DNA of 64,000 nt from Treponema sp. (GTDB taxonomy: Bacteria; Spirochaetota; Spirochaetia; Treponematales; Treponemataceae), in the NCBI GenBank assembly GCA_017935745.1, contig JAGBGX010000012.1, positions 186,001-250,000 on the forward strand, written 5' to 3'. This document shows positions 24,933 to 33,729 of the stretch, piece by piece; the first letter of the stretch is position 1; every line of letters starts with the position of its first letter. The position numbers and the translations under genes were made by a program. The notes under the pieces were generated by a model, which saw only the letters and a list, made by a program, of their open reading frames with translations, was not told where the DNA came from and searched no databases.

Positions 24933-25040
24933 TCAGTCATAATCACAGAAATATTGGTTACACATACAACTGCAATTAAAACCAATTGATTCAAAACCAA
25001 TTGTACTGATGCTATATTTAGGTGTAACAATCAATTCCAT
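24933..25040 (-). CDS. Cys-rich RiPP precursor peptide
   Basis: A 35-codon frame starts at ATG 25040 after a perfect AAAGGAGG and ends TGA at 24933. The leader begins MELIVTPKYSISTIG and the tail is NCSCMCNQYFCDYD, with cysteines at 23, 25, 27 and 32. It lies 30 bases downstream of the radical SAM/SPASM maturase on the same strand. Small peptides with a Cys-rich end next to a SPASM maturase are typical thioether-crosslinked RiPP (sactipeptide/ranthipeptide-type) substrates. The strong ribosome site and the adjacency support expression. The precise class is not recognised. Confidence 0.8.
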   Translation of the reverse strand: MELIVTPKYSISTIGFESIGFNCSCMCNQYFCDYD

Positions 25041-25070
25041 AGCAACCTCCTTTTTACACATTTTAATATC

Positions 25071-26384
25071 TTAGTATAAATTAAAATAAAAGTTAATAAT
25101 TTTGCTTATTATGTGTTTTTCTGTCTCACAAATTTTTGTATTGTTAAAATGCACAGATTGTCTTGGACAACCTCCAGCACATATTGGTAAAAAAGTGCAA
25201 TTACGACATTTTTCATTATTAAATGGGGAATAATTTTTCCATTTTTGTTTACAGTTTAAATTAAAAGAAACACCCTTATACACATCACCTATTTTATACT
25301 GCAAATGCCCAATATCTTCCCAACACCGATATATATTACCATCAGGATCTATCACATACATTGATTCTCCAAGTGCACCGCAATAAGAAAATTTTACAGT
25401 AGGATAGTTTCTCTTGACTGATTCATGGAAACCTAGATTATTTAATAAAATTAATGAATTAATTTTTGATTCAGCAAAATCTTCTTTAGTTAGACAATTC
25501 GTAGCATATTCAATTTTTTCAGAATCATCAGAAATTGTGACATAAGAAATGTTTATAAATACATCCTGTTTATTTTCAAGTTTTAATGCAAGTTCTGATA
25601 TTGCATCTCTTACATAAAGTAAATTCTGTTTATCAATATTTATCCTAATTCCAACTTTAATATTATTTCGCAAAAGAAGATTTATATTATCTATAATTTT
25701 ATCATATGTATTGTAATATGCATATCCTTTAGGAATTCTACGAGAATTATGACTTTCTTTAGTCCCATCAATTGTGATTTGAGCAAAATCTACTTTTATC
25801 TTTTTAAATAATTCTAAAGTGTCCATGTCTGCCAAGTAACCATTTGTTATAATACCAGATTTATATTTTATCTTGTTTTTATTACAAAAATGAATAACTT
25901 GTGTTGAAATACTATCTATCACTTTTTTTTCCAACAATGGTTCCCCGCCAAACCATGTTATTGAAATCTCTTGTGTTTCATTATTTACTTCATTAACAAG
26001 GAATCTAACAATAGCCTCTTGAGTTTCTTCATTCATAATCGATTGTGTGTGTTGTTCAAAGCAGTATTTACAAGAAAAATTACACTTCAACGTAGGTGCT
26101 ATTGTAAAAGAAAGACTTCTTCTATCTTGTCTCTGAAATTCATGTAGAGTTTGGAGCTTCTCTACTTCATCAATAGTATCTTCAAGAACAAAACCCGCCT
26201 CTTTCATATTATTTAAGAGTATCTGATCCTCTTCTGATAATAATCTTATATCATTTCCTCCTGCACAAAAATCTAACAAATAGAAAAATTTTTCATTAAT
26301 TTTCGCCAATGCACCAGAAAAGGTATTAAAAATATACCCCTTGGATCCTATCTTTTTAATAATATTAAATCGGGACTCTTTCAT
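25071..26384 (-). CDS. Radical SAM/SPASM peptide maturase
   Basis: The 437-residue enzyme has a PqqD/RRE-like N-terminal region (RFNIIKKIGSKGYIFNTFSG). The radical SAM cluster is C101xxxC105xxC108 in LKCNFSCKYCFEQ, with WFGGEPLLE and ITIDGTKESHNSRR as SAM-binding and core segments. A C-terminal SPASM domain follows, with cysteines in FSYCGALGE, YRCWED, EKCRNCTFLPICAGGCPRQS and TKICETEK binding two auxiliary clusters. Such enzymes install thioether or carbon crosslinks in ribosomal peptides. The substrate is most likely the 35-residue peptide directly downstream. No exporter or protease gene is adjacent. The gene is strongly AT-rich and looks acquired. Confidence 0.88.
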   Translation of the reverse strand: MKESRFNIIKKIGSKGYIFNTFSGALAKINEKFFYLLDFCAGGNDIRLLSEEDQILLNNMKEAGFVLEDTIDEVEKLQTLHEFQRQDRRSLSFTIAPTLKCNFSCKYCFEQHTQSIMNEETQEAIVRFLVNEVNNETQEISITWFGGEPLLEKKVIDSISTQVIHFCNKNKIKYKSGIITNGYLADMDTLELFKKIKVDFAQITIDGTKESHNSRRIPKGYAYYNTYDKIIDNINLLLRNNIKVGIRINIDKQNLLYVRDAISELALKLENKQDVFINISYVTISDDSEKIEYATNCLTKEDFAESKINSLILLNNLGFHESVKRNYPTVKFSYCGALGESMYVIDPDGNIYRCWEDIGHLQYKIGDVYKGVSFNLNCKQKWKNYSPFNNEKCRNCTFLPICAGGCPRQSVHFNNTKICETEKHIISKIINFYFNLY

Positions 26385-26805
26385 TTTTTATCCATGCCAT
26401 GACTATAGATTTAGACTTATTATGCTAAACATATCATCATTATAAAGCTTTTCCTTCTTTTTTACAACACACGATCCTTTCATATACTCAAAATAACTTT
26501 TTAAAGTCACCGTTTTTCACAAGGAATATCAATCATTTTTTTATTACAACATAAAAATGTAATAAAAACTCCCAAAAGAAGAAATTTAAAACAGATTTAT
26601 TTTCTACAAATATTTATCATATCTTTATGTATCCATATCAATTTCCATAATAATTGCTCAAGAATAATACGCCAAAGAAATTTATTAACACACCACGCCT
26701 AATTGTAGACAAAAAACTGGATTGCATTTCTCCGTACGCCAAGCTGAATTTGGCATCAAATATTACTGAATTTTTAAGTCATCCAGTAAGATTGTTTAAT
26801 GAAAC
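26385..26805. other. AT-rich intergenic region
   Basis: This stretch holds the upstream region of the maturase gene, with a TATAGT box on the minus strand at 26402-26407. I see no gene or RNA. It ends at the decayed ATPase gene. Confidence 0.45.
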
Positions 26806-27641
26806 ATGAATTTTTGGCAGCGCAGAATGGATGATATAGACGAATCCGGGGACAAAAAAAAGGCATCCTCGGCAAACATCCTGCGGACGGTCTTTGAATG
26901 GTTCGCCCTGCATTTTGAGGTCATCTATCCGGAGCAGCCGATAAGCGACACCGCCCTCCTCGACGACTCCGCCTCGCTGAAGGAGTACGCGGATTTCCTG
27001 CATCAGTTCGGAACGGGAATCGTCGGCATAGAGAAGGAAGAAGTGAGCGAGGACAAGGTGAAGTCAAGCATTTCCATCGTTGACCGGGCAAGCCTTGAGT
27101 TCCGGCTGAACATGGCTCGGACAAATATCCTGCTGAACAGGGAAAAGCGGGAGTGGTCGGCGGTAATCCGAAACAGAACGAATATTTTTACCATAAAAAT
27201 GGACAGGAGCAGCAGCGTCAAGTACTATGTGCTGAAATTCATTCATCAGTACGGAGACGAGAAGGTCGCATACGAGATGCTCCGTGAAAGCGACGGCACA
27301 TACCGGCTGTTCCAGCTGCTTGAAGTTCTGCTGACCGCAAAAAACAAGGTCTTTGTCATTGACGAGATAAGCCGCTGTATGCACCCGCTTCTGACCATCA
27401 AATTTGTGGAGACGTTCCTGCGCCTTGCGGCGGAGCGCACCGTGCAGCTTGTCGTAACGACGCACGAAACGCGCCTTATGAAGCACGAGTTCCTGCGCCG
27501 CGACGAGGTGTGGCTGTGCGAGAACGACGGCGGCATCTCAAGAGACTCTACAGCCTCGACGAAAAACAGGTGCGCATAGACAAGGTTATGGACGAGAACT
27601 ATATGGAAGGAATCTTCGGCGGAATCCCGAGACTGGTATAA
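26806..27641 (+). pseudogene. AAA_15-type ATPase, truncated and frameshifted
   Basis: The frame from 26806 has SSSVKYYVLKFIHQYGDEKV, the Walker B segment KVFVIDEISRCMHPLLTIKF and VQLVVTTHETRLMKHEFLRR. These belong to the OLD/AAA_15 family of ATP-binding proteins (COG1106-like), often found in abortive infection or with an RloB partner. The Walker A half is missing. Near 27540 the frame shifts: the family-typical end SRLYSLDEKQVRIDKVMDEN, then YMEGIFGGIPRLV, continues in another frame to TAA at 27639-27641. Both defects make it a pseudogene. Confidence 0.75.
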
Positions 27642-27743
27642 AAAAAGAGGGGCTGACGGAGAATAGGGGATGGGTTCAAGCCACATGGAAAATTGCTTTT
27701 TTTCAAATAGGGGTGGCTTTTTGTTCCGGCAACAAGTTCAAGA

Positions 27744-27938
27744 CCGCACTTTCATGCCAAATACGGAGAATATGAAGCTGCGGTTGACTTTGATGGAAAC
27801 ATTCTTGCAGGAGATTTTCCTCCAAACAAACTGAAGCTTGTTTCAGCATGGGCAGAAATTCACAAGGAAGAACTGTCTGCCTTATGGGAAGTAATGCAGA
27901 CCTCAAATGATTATTTTAAGATCAAAGGACTTGACTAA
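27744..27938 (+). pseudogene. DUF4160 protein, N-terminus missing
   Basis: From CCG at 27744 the frame reads PHFHAKYGEYEAAVDFDGNI, then LAGDFPPNKLKLVSAWAEIH and ends FKIKGLD. This is the DUF4160 core (PHFHA.Y, then WA.IH..EL). The first ~25 residues of the family, including the start, are missing. The stop TAA overlaps the ATG of the next gene by one base, the usual DUF4160-DUF2442 arrangement. Confidence 0.7.
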
Positions 27939-28177
27939 TGAACTATCCAAAATTGATTTCTGTCAGTACAGATAAAAACTATGTTCTCTATTTAAAATAT
28001 GACAACGGAGAGCTGAAAAAATATTCCTTTGCACACAATTTTGCACACCCTTTTTATGAGCCATTAAAAAACTACTGCCTTTTTTCTCAAGTCTCTGTTG
28101 TCAACGGCGAACTGGAATGGAAAACAGGACAGGATTTTTGTCCGTTCACCCTGTATGAAAACAGCGTATCCTGCTAG
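27938..28177 (+). CDS. DUF2442 domain protein
   Basis: The 79-residue protein reads PKLISVSTDKNYVLYLKYDN, then GELKKYSF and ends near GELEWKTGQDFCPFTLYEN. The pattern V....Y.L.L.F.NGE, then W..G.D..P..LY is DUF2442. DUF2442 is usually the second gene of a DUF4160-DUF2442 pair thought to be a toxin-antitoxin or DNA-binding module. Here the first gene is truncated, so this one may be an orphan. Confidence 0.75.
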   Translation: MNYPKLISVSTDKNYVLYLKYDNGELKKYSFAHNFAHPFYEPLKNYCLFSQVSVVNGELEWKTGQDFCPFTLYENSVSC

Positions 28178-28227
28178 CCGATTTTTGTTAAAAAAAGTTC
28201 TGCAAGGGGTGCGCTTAAAAACAGATG

Positions 28228-30897
28228 CTAACAAAACAAATGCTTTCGTCTGCCCAGAATAAGGACAAGAATAAGCAGGACAAATCCAATCAGGGATAAA
28301 ACTGCGCCCGCTTTTATAAACGGATTTGAATACCTCAGCGTTACCGTATGCTTGCCATGAGGCACGAACAGTCCGCTGTACATAATCTGCGTCCTGTATA
28401 ATGGAACTGAAACGCCGTCCACAAAGGCTTTCCAGCCGTCCGAAAACGGAACCGAAAGGAACAAAAAGCCGTCGGAATCCGCATATATGCTTCCAGAAAT
28501 ACAATCTTCTGACACAGAAATATCTTCCATGACAGTTTCGTGTAAATATTGCACAAGCGAATCCGTCTTTGTATACGGCAATGAGGAGATGTACATATTT
28601 CCTATGCTGTACGAGCCTTTTTCATGGAATGCAATCTGCACTGTACACACACCATCGGCATCCAAAGCACCGAGATTTACGACAAACCGATGCCCGTATT
28701 CACTGAAATTCTCTTTTATCTGAAGCGTTCCTATGGACGCATTTCCGGCATAGACAGAAATGCGCGGCTTGTCGTCATTCTCAAAATAAACGTCCTCAAG
28801 CACCAGATAGACGGCTGCATCTTCATGCGGAACAAAACTGATGTAAACTGAAGAGTCTTTTTTGCCGACAGAGAATGAATGTTCCGATGCTTCAATTTCC
28901 TCATCAAAAGAGAGTGAAAACTCATTCCGAATGACAGCTTCCGCCGCTGACGGCTTTTCAAAGGCTATTCCCTCCGCAGCGCAGTCATGGACTACAGCTG
29001 CATTCAGAAGCTCGGCTTCCCGTTCCACCATATCAAGCCGGAAAAAATCTTCCTCCGAAATACAATTCCTGTACAAAAATCCCACAGGCAGAGCATTCTC
29101 ATTTTCATACAAATCATATTTCTTGCCGTTGTATGTTCCACCGCCGACCTTTGCAAAGCCATGCGGCAGATTCCGGCTTTCTGTCTCCTTGATATAATAC
29201 TTTGCGCAGGAAACCGCCTGAAGCGCAGTACGGCTGTCAAAGCCGCGCAGATGCTGTTCGTCTCCCTTGTACAGTCCGTACAGTTCAAAGAAATCAATGA
29301 TATGTCTGTTCACTTCCGAAAAATAAAAGGAAGTCCCATTTTTTCCAAACAGCATTGAATTGTTCGGAAGCCTCTTTTCAGGATATTCATACCGCCAGAA
29401 TGTCTCGTCATGAATTTCTTTTGCAAGCGCATCTGCCGAGCCGAACGCTGTGGGATTCGCCCAGCCCTGGTCAAAGAATTCAGAAACATAGTTCATATAA
29501 CGCGGAGAAAAACGTTCATACGCATTAACGCAGACAGAAATGCAGACAACCGCAAGGAAAATGCAGCGGACTGCCGAGGTACTGATTTTTTTCCGATACG
29601 CATTCAAAAAGCAAACAACGGCAAGCGTGGCAAAAAGAACCAGATAAGAAAGCAGCACAGACTGGCGTATGTCGGCTGCAGTTTCTCCCGGGACAAAGCA
29701 GCCCGTAAATACAGCCATGCACAGTGCAAGCGGAATTCCAATGACATACATACATTCATGCTTGGAGAGACGGGACAATTCCGGGAGCAGCCGCACTGCC
29801 AAAAGTCCTGCAAAGAAAGAAACAGCAAAGCACCATCTGTTTGTTATATAGCCGAATCCGTTGAATGCAGAACCAGCGGCAGGAAGGCACAGGAACATAA
29901 GATACAGGATTCCAAGAATTTTCAAATCCCTGTTCCCTTTTCTTATGAGACACAAGACAAGCAGCGGCAGGAACACGGGCGCAAAACCAAGATAAGTGTA
30001 CGAGAAAATATAGGAAGGAGAAATGGACGCAATGATGACTTTAAAATAATACTTCAAATTATAGAACAGCGGCAGTGCCGGAAGCGAGCCGGAGCGTCCG
30101 CATTTCATAAAGCCGAATACATTCGGCAGAAACACAGCGGACGCAAGCAGAACTCCGATTATATATGCCAAAACAGCCACAGAAAAACAGCGCGCAAAAT
30201 GATGCAGCCGACTGTCCGTATGCACACAGAAAAAGCGGACAAAAGCATACACAGCTGTCAGCAAAGTCAATATGTAGAAGAAATAAAAATTTGACACGCA
30301 CGAAATAAAGACCGTTATGATAAAGAATACAGGGCTTCTGCCATGCAGTATTTTCTCGACTCCGACATACAGGAGCGGAAGATATATGAACGGATTTATA
30401 AAGTAGGTATGACGGTATGCAAGGAACATCGCATATCCTGAAAACACGTATACCAGCGCACCGCACACAGAATATGCTTCGTTCCGCTCTGTGCTGCGGC
30501 AATAAAAAAGAAAAGCAAGCCCGGAAAGGTACAGCCGCAGCACAGCCAGAACATGGTGCAGATAAACAGCACCCTCTGGCTTCACAAGCGCAGACAGCAG
30601 TGTCAGCGGGTCTCCAGCGACATACCAGTTCAAGGTTGATATGATGTCGGCACCCAGCCCAAGGGAAAAATCCCACTGCGGAAAATGCAGCCTTCCTGTC
30701 CGAACAAACGTCCCGGCAGCGTCTCTCAGATAACTTCCCCAGTAGGCAAGGCTTGTTACATACTCAGATATTGTATCAGATACGAGAAATGATTTCCTGT
30801 TCAGTATGAATTCAAGAAATGAAAAAAAGGCAACAACAGAAAACAGCATAGTGAACTGCACATAGCTGTTTTTTTTCAGTCCGTTCTGTATTTTCAT
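28228..30897 (-). CDS. YfhO family membrane glycosyltransferase (GT-C)
   Basis: The 889-residue protein has about 12-14 hydrophobic helices in its first 480 residues, with the family motifs SDTISEYVTSLAYWGSYLRD and LHFPQWDFSLGLGADI. A large extracytoplasmic region and a last helix near the end follow (FVPHGKHTVTLRYSNPF, then GAVLSLIGFVLLILVLILG). YfhO proteins are GT-C enzymes that use polyprenyl-phosphate sugars to glycosylate surface polymers, as in lipoteichoic acid glycosylation in Gram-positive bacteria. The start overlaps the GT2 stop by 4 bases. In this window it is the final gene of the fdtA-degT-GT2-yfhO operon. Confidence 0.85.
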   Translation of the reverse strand: MKIQNGLKKNSYVQFTMLFSVVAFFSFLEFILNRKSFLVSDTISEYVTSLAYWGSYLRDAAGTFVRTGRLHFPQWDFSLGLGADIISTLNWYVAGDPLTLLSALVKPEGAVYLHHVLAVLRLYLSGLAFLFYCRSTERNEAYSVCGALVYVFSGYAMFLAYRHTYFINPFIYLPLLYVGVEKILHGRSPVFFIITVFISCVSNFYFFYILTLLTAVYAFVRFFCVHTDSRLHHFARCFSVAVLAYIIGVLLASAVFLPNVFGFMKCGRSGSLPALPLFYNLKYYFKVIIASISPSYIFSYTYLGFAPVFLPLLVLCLIRKGNRDLKILGILYLMFLCLPAAGSAFNGFGYITNRWCFAVSFFAGLLAVRLLPELSRLSKHECMYVIGIPLALCMAVFTGCFVPGETAADIRQSVLLSYLVLFATLAVVCFLNAYRKKISTSAVRCIFLAVVCISVCVNAYERFSPRYMNYVSEFFDQGWANPTAFGSADALAKEIHDETFWRYEYPEKRLPNNSMLFGKNGTSFYFSEVNRHIIDFFELYGLYKGDEQHLRGFDSRTALQAVSCAKYYIKETESRNLPHGFAKVGGGTYNGKKYDLYENENALPVGFLYRNCISEEDFFRLDMVEREAELLNAAVVHDCAAEGIAFEKPSAAEAVIRNEFSLSFDEEIEASEHSFSVGKKDSSVYISFVPHEDAAVYLVLEDVYFENDDKPRISVYAGNASIGTLQIKENFSEYGHRFVVNLGALDADGVCTVQIAFHEKGSYSIGNMYISSLPYTKTDSLVQYLHETVMEDISVSEDCISGSIYADSDGFLFLSVPFSDGWKAFVDGVSVPLYRTQIMYSGLFVPHGKHTVTLRYSNPFIKAGAVLSLIGFVLLILVLILGRRKHLFC

Positions 30898-31817
30898 TTT
30901 TTCTCATCTCCGTACACGCCCTTCACTGTCCACTGCGGCGTTCCGTTCTTGTCAAGATAGTTTTTTCCGATATATTCGCCGATCAGCCCGAGGAAGAAGC
31001 TTTGCAGCCCGCCGAAGAACAAGATGAGCACGGCAAGGGATGTCCAGCCCGCGGCCGTCTCGGGGCGCAGAAGTTTTTCAATGATGAATATGACGGCCAG
31101 CACCAGCGCGATTCCCATGATGGAAAACCCGACGGCTGTAATGAGGCGCATTGGCTTGATGGAAAAATTGATGAACATATTGAGGTACAGGCGGACAAGG
31201 CGCTTCAAGGTGTAGTTGGAATGCCCTGACTCCCGCGCGTTGTGGTTCACGTACACGGAGCTGAAGCTGTCGGTAACGCGCAGAATCAGGCCGTCCACAT
31301 ACGGAAACGGTCCCTTGTACTTGATGATTTCGTCTATGACAACCCTGCTGACAAGCTTGAAGCTGCACAGGTACAAATTCTTCGGCTTTTCAAGGAGCCA
31401 CGTCGCGAACACGTCGTTGAACTTGCTGCCCAGATTCCTGAAAAGGCTGTGCTTCTTCTTATGGTATTTGGCAAAGACGACATCATAGCCCTTTTCCATC
31501 TCATCAATCAGCTTGAAGATTTCTTCCGGCGGATTCTGGAGGTCGTCGTCGATGATTGCGGCGCAGTCGCCCGTGCAGTAGTTCAGCGCGCACATGACGG
31601 CATTGTGCTCGCCCGAATTCTTGCGCAGGTCGATGAATTTCACGTACGCATACTGCTCCGCAAGATTCCGGCAGACTTCAGCGCTGCTGTCCCGGCTTCC
31701 GTCGTTTACAAGCACGACTTCCTTGTCCGAAGCGGCAAACGCCGCGTCAATGGCGGCAAGAAGCCGCCCGATTGTATCAGCCCCGTTATAGACCGGGATG
31801 CAAATGGACACTTTCAT
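30894..31817 (-). CDS. CsbB/DPM1-type GT2, polyprenyl-phosphate sugar synthase
   Basis: The 307-residue protein starts MKVSICIPVYNGADTIGRLL, then VLVNDGSRDSS and AAIIDDDLQNPPEEI, with the catalytic DDDLQ motif. Two C-terminal helices (RLITAVGFSIMGIALVLAVI and SLAVLILFFGGLQSFFLGLI) end in GEYIGKNY, the signature of CsbB/GtrB/ArnC-like enzymes. These load a nucleotide sugar onto undecaprenyl phosphate on the cytoplasmic face. The product would be flipped and used by the YfhO enzyme encoded next. It starts one base after the degT stop. Confidence 0.9.
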   Translation of the reverse strand: MKVSICIPVYNGADTIGRLLAAIDAAFAASDKEVVLVNDGSRDSSAEVCRNLAEQYAYVKFIDLRKNSGEHNAVMCALNYCTGDCAAIIDDDLQNPPEEIFKLIDEMEKGYDVVFAKYHKKKHSLFRNLGSKFNDVFATWLLEKPKNLYLCSFKLVSRVVIDEIIKYKGPFPYVDGLILRVTDSFSSVYVNHNARESGHSNYTLKRLVRLYLNMFINFSIKPMRLITAVGFSIMGIALVLAVIFIIEKLLRPETAAGWTSLAVLILFFGGLQSFFLGLIGEYIGKNYLDKNGTPQWTVKGVYGDEKK

Positions 31818-31818
31818 A

Positions 31819-32928
31819 TCAGAACCTGTTCATGACTTCTATGACGCGCCGCACGTCTTCTTCCGTCGTTCCGAACGAAACCGGAAGGCTCAGCGTCGTA
31901 TTGTGGATTTCTTCCGCTATGGGAGTCGGCTCCTGAACGTCAAGGATGCCGCGCATCGCGCCCTGCCTGTTCGGGGCAACGGGATAATGGATTTCCGTCT
32001 TTATTCCGTTCTCAAGAAGGTACGATTTCAGCTCGTCGCGCCGTCCGCAGCGGACATTGAAAATATGGAACACATCGAAGCAGCTTTCATTCTGCTCAGG
32101 CAGGATGAATTTTTCCCTGTCAAGCCCGGCAAAGTACAGTCCGGCAAGATGCCGCTTCTTCGCGGTGATTTCTTCTATATGGCGGAGCTTTGTGCGCAGG
32201 AACATCGCCTGCACTTCGTCAAGGCGGGAATTCATTCCGAGGTACTTGTTGTGGTACTTCACTTCCGACCCGTAGTTTCTCCAAGCGCGGATTTTTTCGG
32301 CAAATTCCGTGCTGTCCGTGCAGATTGCGCCGGCATCGCCTAGCGCGCCGAGGTTCTTTGTCGGATAAAACGAGAACGCCCCGGCATCGCCGAAAGAGCC
32401 GGTCATCCTGCCGTCAAACCGTGCCCCGTGGGACTGCGCGCAGTCCTCGACCAGCTTCAGTCCGCGCTCCGTGCAGAACGCGCAGATTTCGTCCATTTTG
32501 CACGGCTTTCCGTACAAATGCACAACGAGGACGGCCTTTGTGTTCGGCGTGCATTTGCGCGCAAGCTCCGTAGGGCTTATGTTGTACGTCCGTATGTCAG
32601 GCTCGACAAGGACAGGGTGCAGCCCTGCGCGGACAATCGCAAGGATAGAGGCGATGTATGTGTTTGAAGGCACAAGCACGTCGCTTCCCGGCGGAAGTCC
32701 GAGGCACTCAAGCGATATGATGAGCGCGTCAAGCCCGGAGGCAACGCCGATGCAATGCTTCGTTCCGACAAACGCCGCGAATTCCGTCTCGAAGGCTTCC
32801 ACTTCCCTGCCGAGGATATACCAGCCTTTTTGCAGGAAGCGGCCGAAGGATTCCTTGAATTCAGCCTCGAACGCTCTGTTCGTCTCTGAAAGGCTTTCAT
32901 ACTCAATGATTTTTTCTGCGCCGCTCAT
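31819..32928 (-). CDS. FdtB-like DegT/DnrJ/EryC1 sugar aminotransferase
   Basis: The 369-residue PLP enzyme begins IIEYESLSETNRAFEAEFKE, then GWYILGREVEAFETEFAAFV and GVASGLDALIISLE. The Schiff-base lysine is in FSFYPTKNLGALGDAG, and HLYGKPCKMDEI and EDCAQSHGA are standard. The N-terminal text is typical of FdtB/QdtB/WecE-like transaminases that act on C3 or C4 of dTDP-keto-6-deoxyhexose. With the FdtA-like isomerase upstream, dTDP-3-amino-3,6-dideoxyhexose is the probable product. It overlaps the fdtA-like stop by 4 bases. Confidence 0.88.
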   Translation of the reverse strand: MSGAEKIIEYESLSETNRAFEAEFKESFGRFLQKGWYILGREVEAFETEFAAFVGTKHCIGVASGLDALIISLECLGLPPGSDVLVPSNTYIASILAIVRAGLHPVLVEPDIRTYNISPTELARKCTPNTKAVLVVHLYGKPCKMDEICAFCTERGLKLVEDCAQSHGARFDGRMTGSFGDAGAFSFYPTKNLGALGDAGAICTDSTEFAEKIRAWRNYGSEVKYHNKYLGMNSRLDEVQAMFLRTKLRHIEEITAKKRHLAGLYFAGLDREKFILPEQNESCFDVFHIFNVRCGRRDELKSYLLENGIKTEIHYPVAPNRQGAMRGILDVQEPTPIAEEIHNTTLSLPVSFGTTEEDVRRVIEVMNRF

Positions 32929-33313
32929 TTGGATGTGTCCTCCTGCGCGGCATACGGCTCGTCGATGTAATCGGACGCATCATAGTATTCCGATGCCAGC
33001 ACCAGAAGGACAGCTCCTGACGAAAACGAATCCATCGTGTGCCAGTCGCTGGGATGCAGGATAAGGCACTTTGCAGGAGAATCCAGAATGACAGATGATT
33101 TTTCAGTTCCGTTGTCTATGTTGATCCGGCAGGAGCCTGACACGCAGACGAGCGCCTGCACATTCTTTTTGTGGCGGTGTCCGCCGCGCACCGATTCCGA
33201 AGGAACATTGTAGATGTAATATACCCGCCGCACCGGAAACGGCAGGACTTTTTCAATTATGGTTACCCCCCCCGTGCGTCATTTACGGAGGGCAAAGAAA
33301 TAAGCTGAGACAT
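32925..33313 (-). CDS. FdtA/WxcM-like sugar 3,4-ketoisomerase, phase-OFF by a G8 tract
   Basis: The natural start is ATG 33313: MSQLISLPSVNDARGG, 6 bases after a TATAGT box. The frame then meets G8 (33273-33266, minus strand) and stops at TAA. Adding one G gives VTIIEKVLPFPVRRVYYIYN, then VPSESVRGGHRHKKNVQALV and the rest of the cupin, in full agreement with FdtA/WxcM proteins (RGGHAHK metal/active-site motif). The full ON product would be about 130 residues. The downstream open frame can start only at a weak GTG at 33233. The enzyme isomerises dTDP-4-keto-6-deoxyglucose for the FdtB-like transaminase. The gene is therefore OFF as sequenced, unless the tract count is a sequencing error. Confidence 0.85.
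33266..33273 (-). repeat. Poly-G tract (G8, minus strand) inside the fdtA-like gene
   Basis: Eight C on the plus strand are eight G in the gene. G9 (or G6, G12) restores the frame; G8 and G7 do not. This is the third of the window's long G tracts and the only one that breaks its gene. Confidence 0.9.
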
Positions 33314-33319
33314 ATTGAT

Positions 33320-33348
33320 ACTATATATCTTTATTTGTACTATTTCAA
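33320..33348 (-). promoter_or_regulatory. Promoter of the fdtA-degT-GT2-yfhO operon
   Basis: On the minus strand, TTGAAA (33348-33343) and TATAGT (33325-33320) are 17 bases apart. The -10 box ends 6 bases before the ATG at 33313, again with no Shine-Dalgarno. Confidence 0.75.
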
Positions 33349-33363
33349 TATACTGTATATCAA

Positions 33364-33729
33364 ATGAAAAAGAACAGTTTTTTTCCTTATTTATTGATGC
33401 ATTGCATCTTCCTGCTGTACAGCTTCTACACCGTGCTCGGAAAAATTGCGGCGCGGCAGGAATTCCTTTCGTTCCGATACTGCGCCCTGTACGCGGCTCT
33501 CATCCTCATTCTCGCCGTATACGCCATAGCATGGCAGCAGGTGCTCAAATCCGTCAGGCTTTCTGTGGCAACGGCAAACAAGGCGGCGACAATCATCTGG
33601 GGAATGCTGTGGAGCGCAGTGTTCTTCGGTGAGGAAATAACAGCGCGGAAGCTGGCGGGCGCGGCAGTCATTTCCGTCGGAATCCTTGTGCTTTCGTTCT
33701 CGGAAGCCGGAGGCGGCAATGACCAGTAA
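33364..33729 (+). CDS. SMR-type half-transporter, ArnE-like
   Basis: The 121-residue protein has about four hydrophobic helices, with KNSFFPYLLMHCIFLLYSFY, KVRLS-like polar turn SVRLSVATANKAATIIWGM and FFGEEITARKLAGAAVISVG. This is the small multidrug resistance/EamA half pattern (the GEx-S/T-x-R..G..LI motif near the last helix). It overlaps a second half gene by 11 bases. Such pairs (ArnE/ArnF) flip undecaprenyl-phosphate aminosugars. A TATACT box ends 9 bases before the ATG. It is divergent from the GT2-YfhO operon it may serve. Confidence 0.75.
   Translation: MKKNSFFPYLLMHCIFLLYSFYTVLGKIAARQEFLSFRYCALYAALILILAVYAIAWQQVLKSVRLSVATANKAATIIWGMLWSAVFFGEEITARKLAGAAVISVGILVLSFSEAGGGNDQ

Noticed and set aside
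29410-30294. 294-codon plus-strand frame inside yfhO
   Set aside because: Lys/Arg/Asn-rich shadow of a membrane protein gene; the minus strand has clear YfhO motifs.
31242-31835. 197-codon plus-strand frame opposite the GT2 gene
   Set aside because: Shadow frame; the minus strand encodes a complete GT2 with DDDLQ and membrane helices.
33282-33313. ATG at 33282 as start of the fdtA-like gene (needing loss of one G)
   Set aside because: The ATG at 33313 sits 6 bases from a good promoter and encodes the family N-terminus LISLPSVNDARGG, which needs gain of one G instead.
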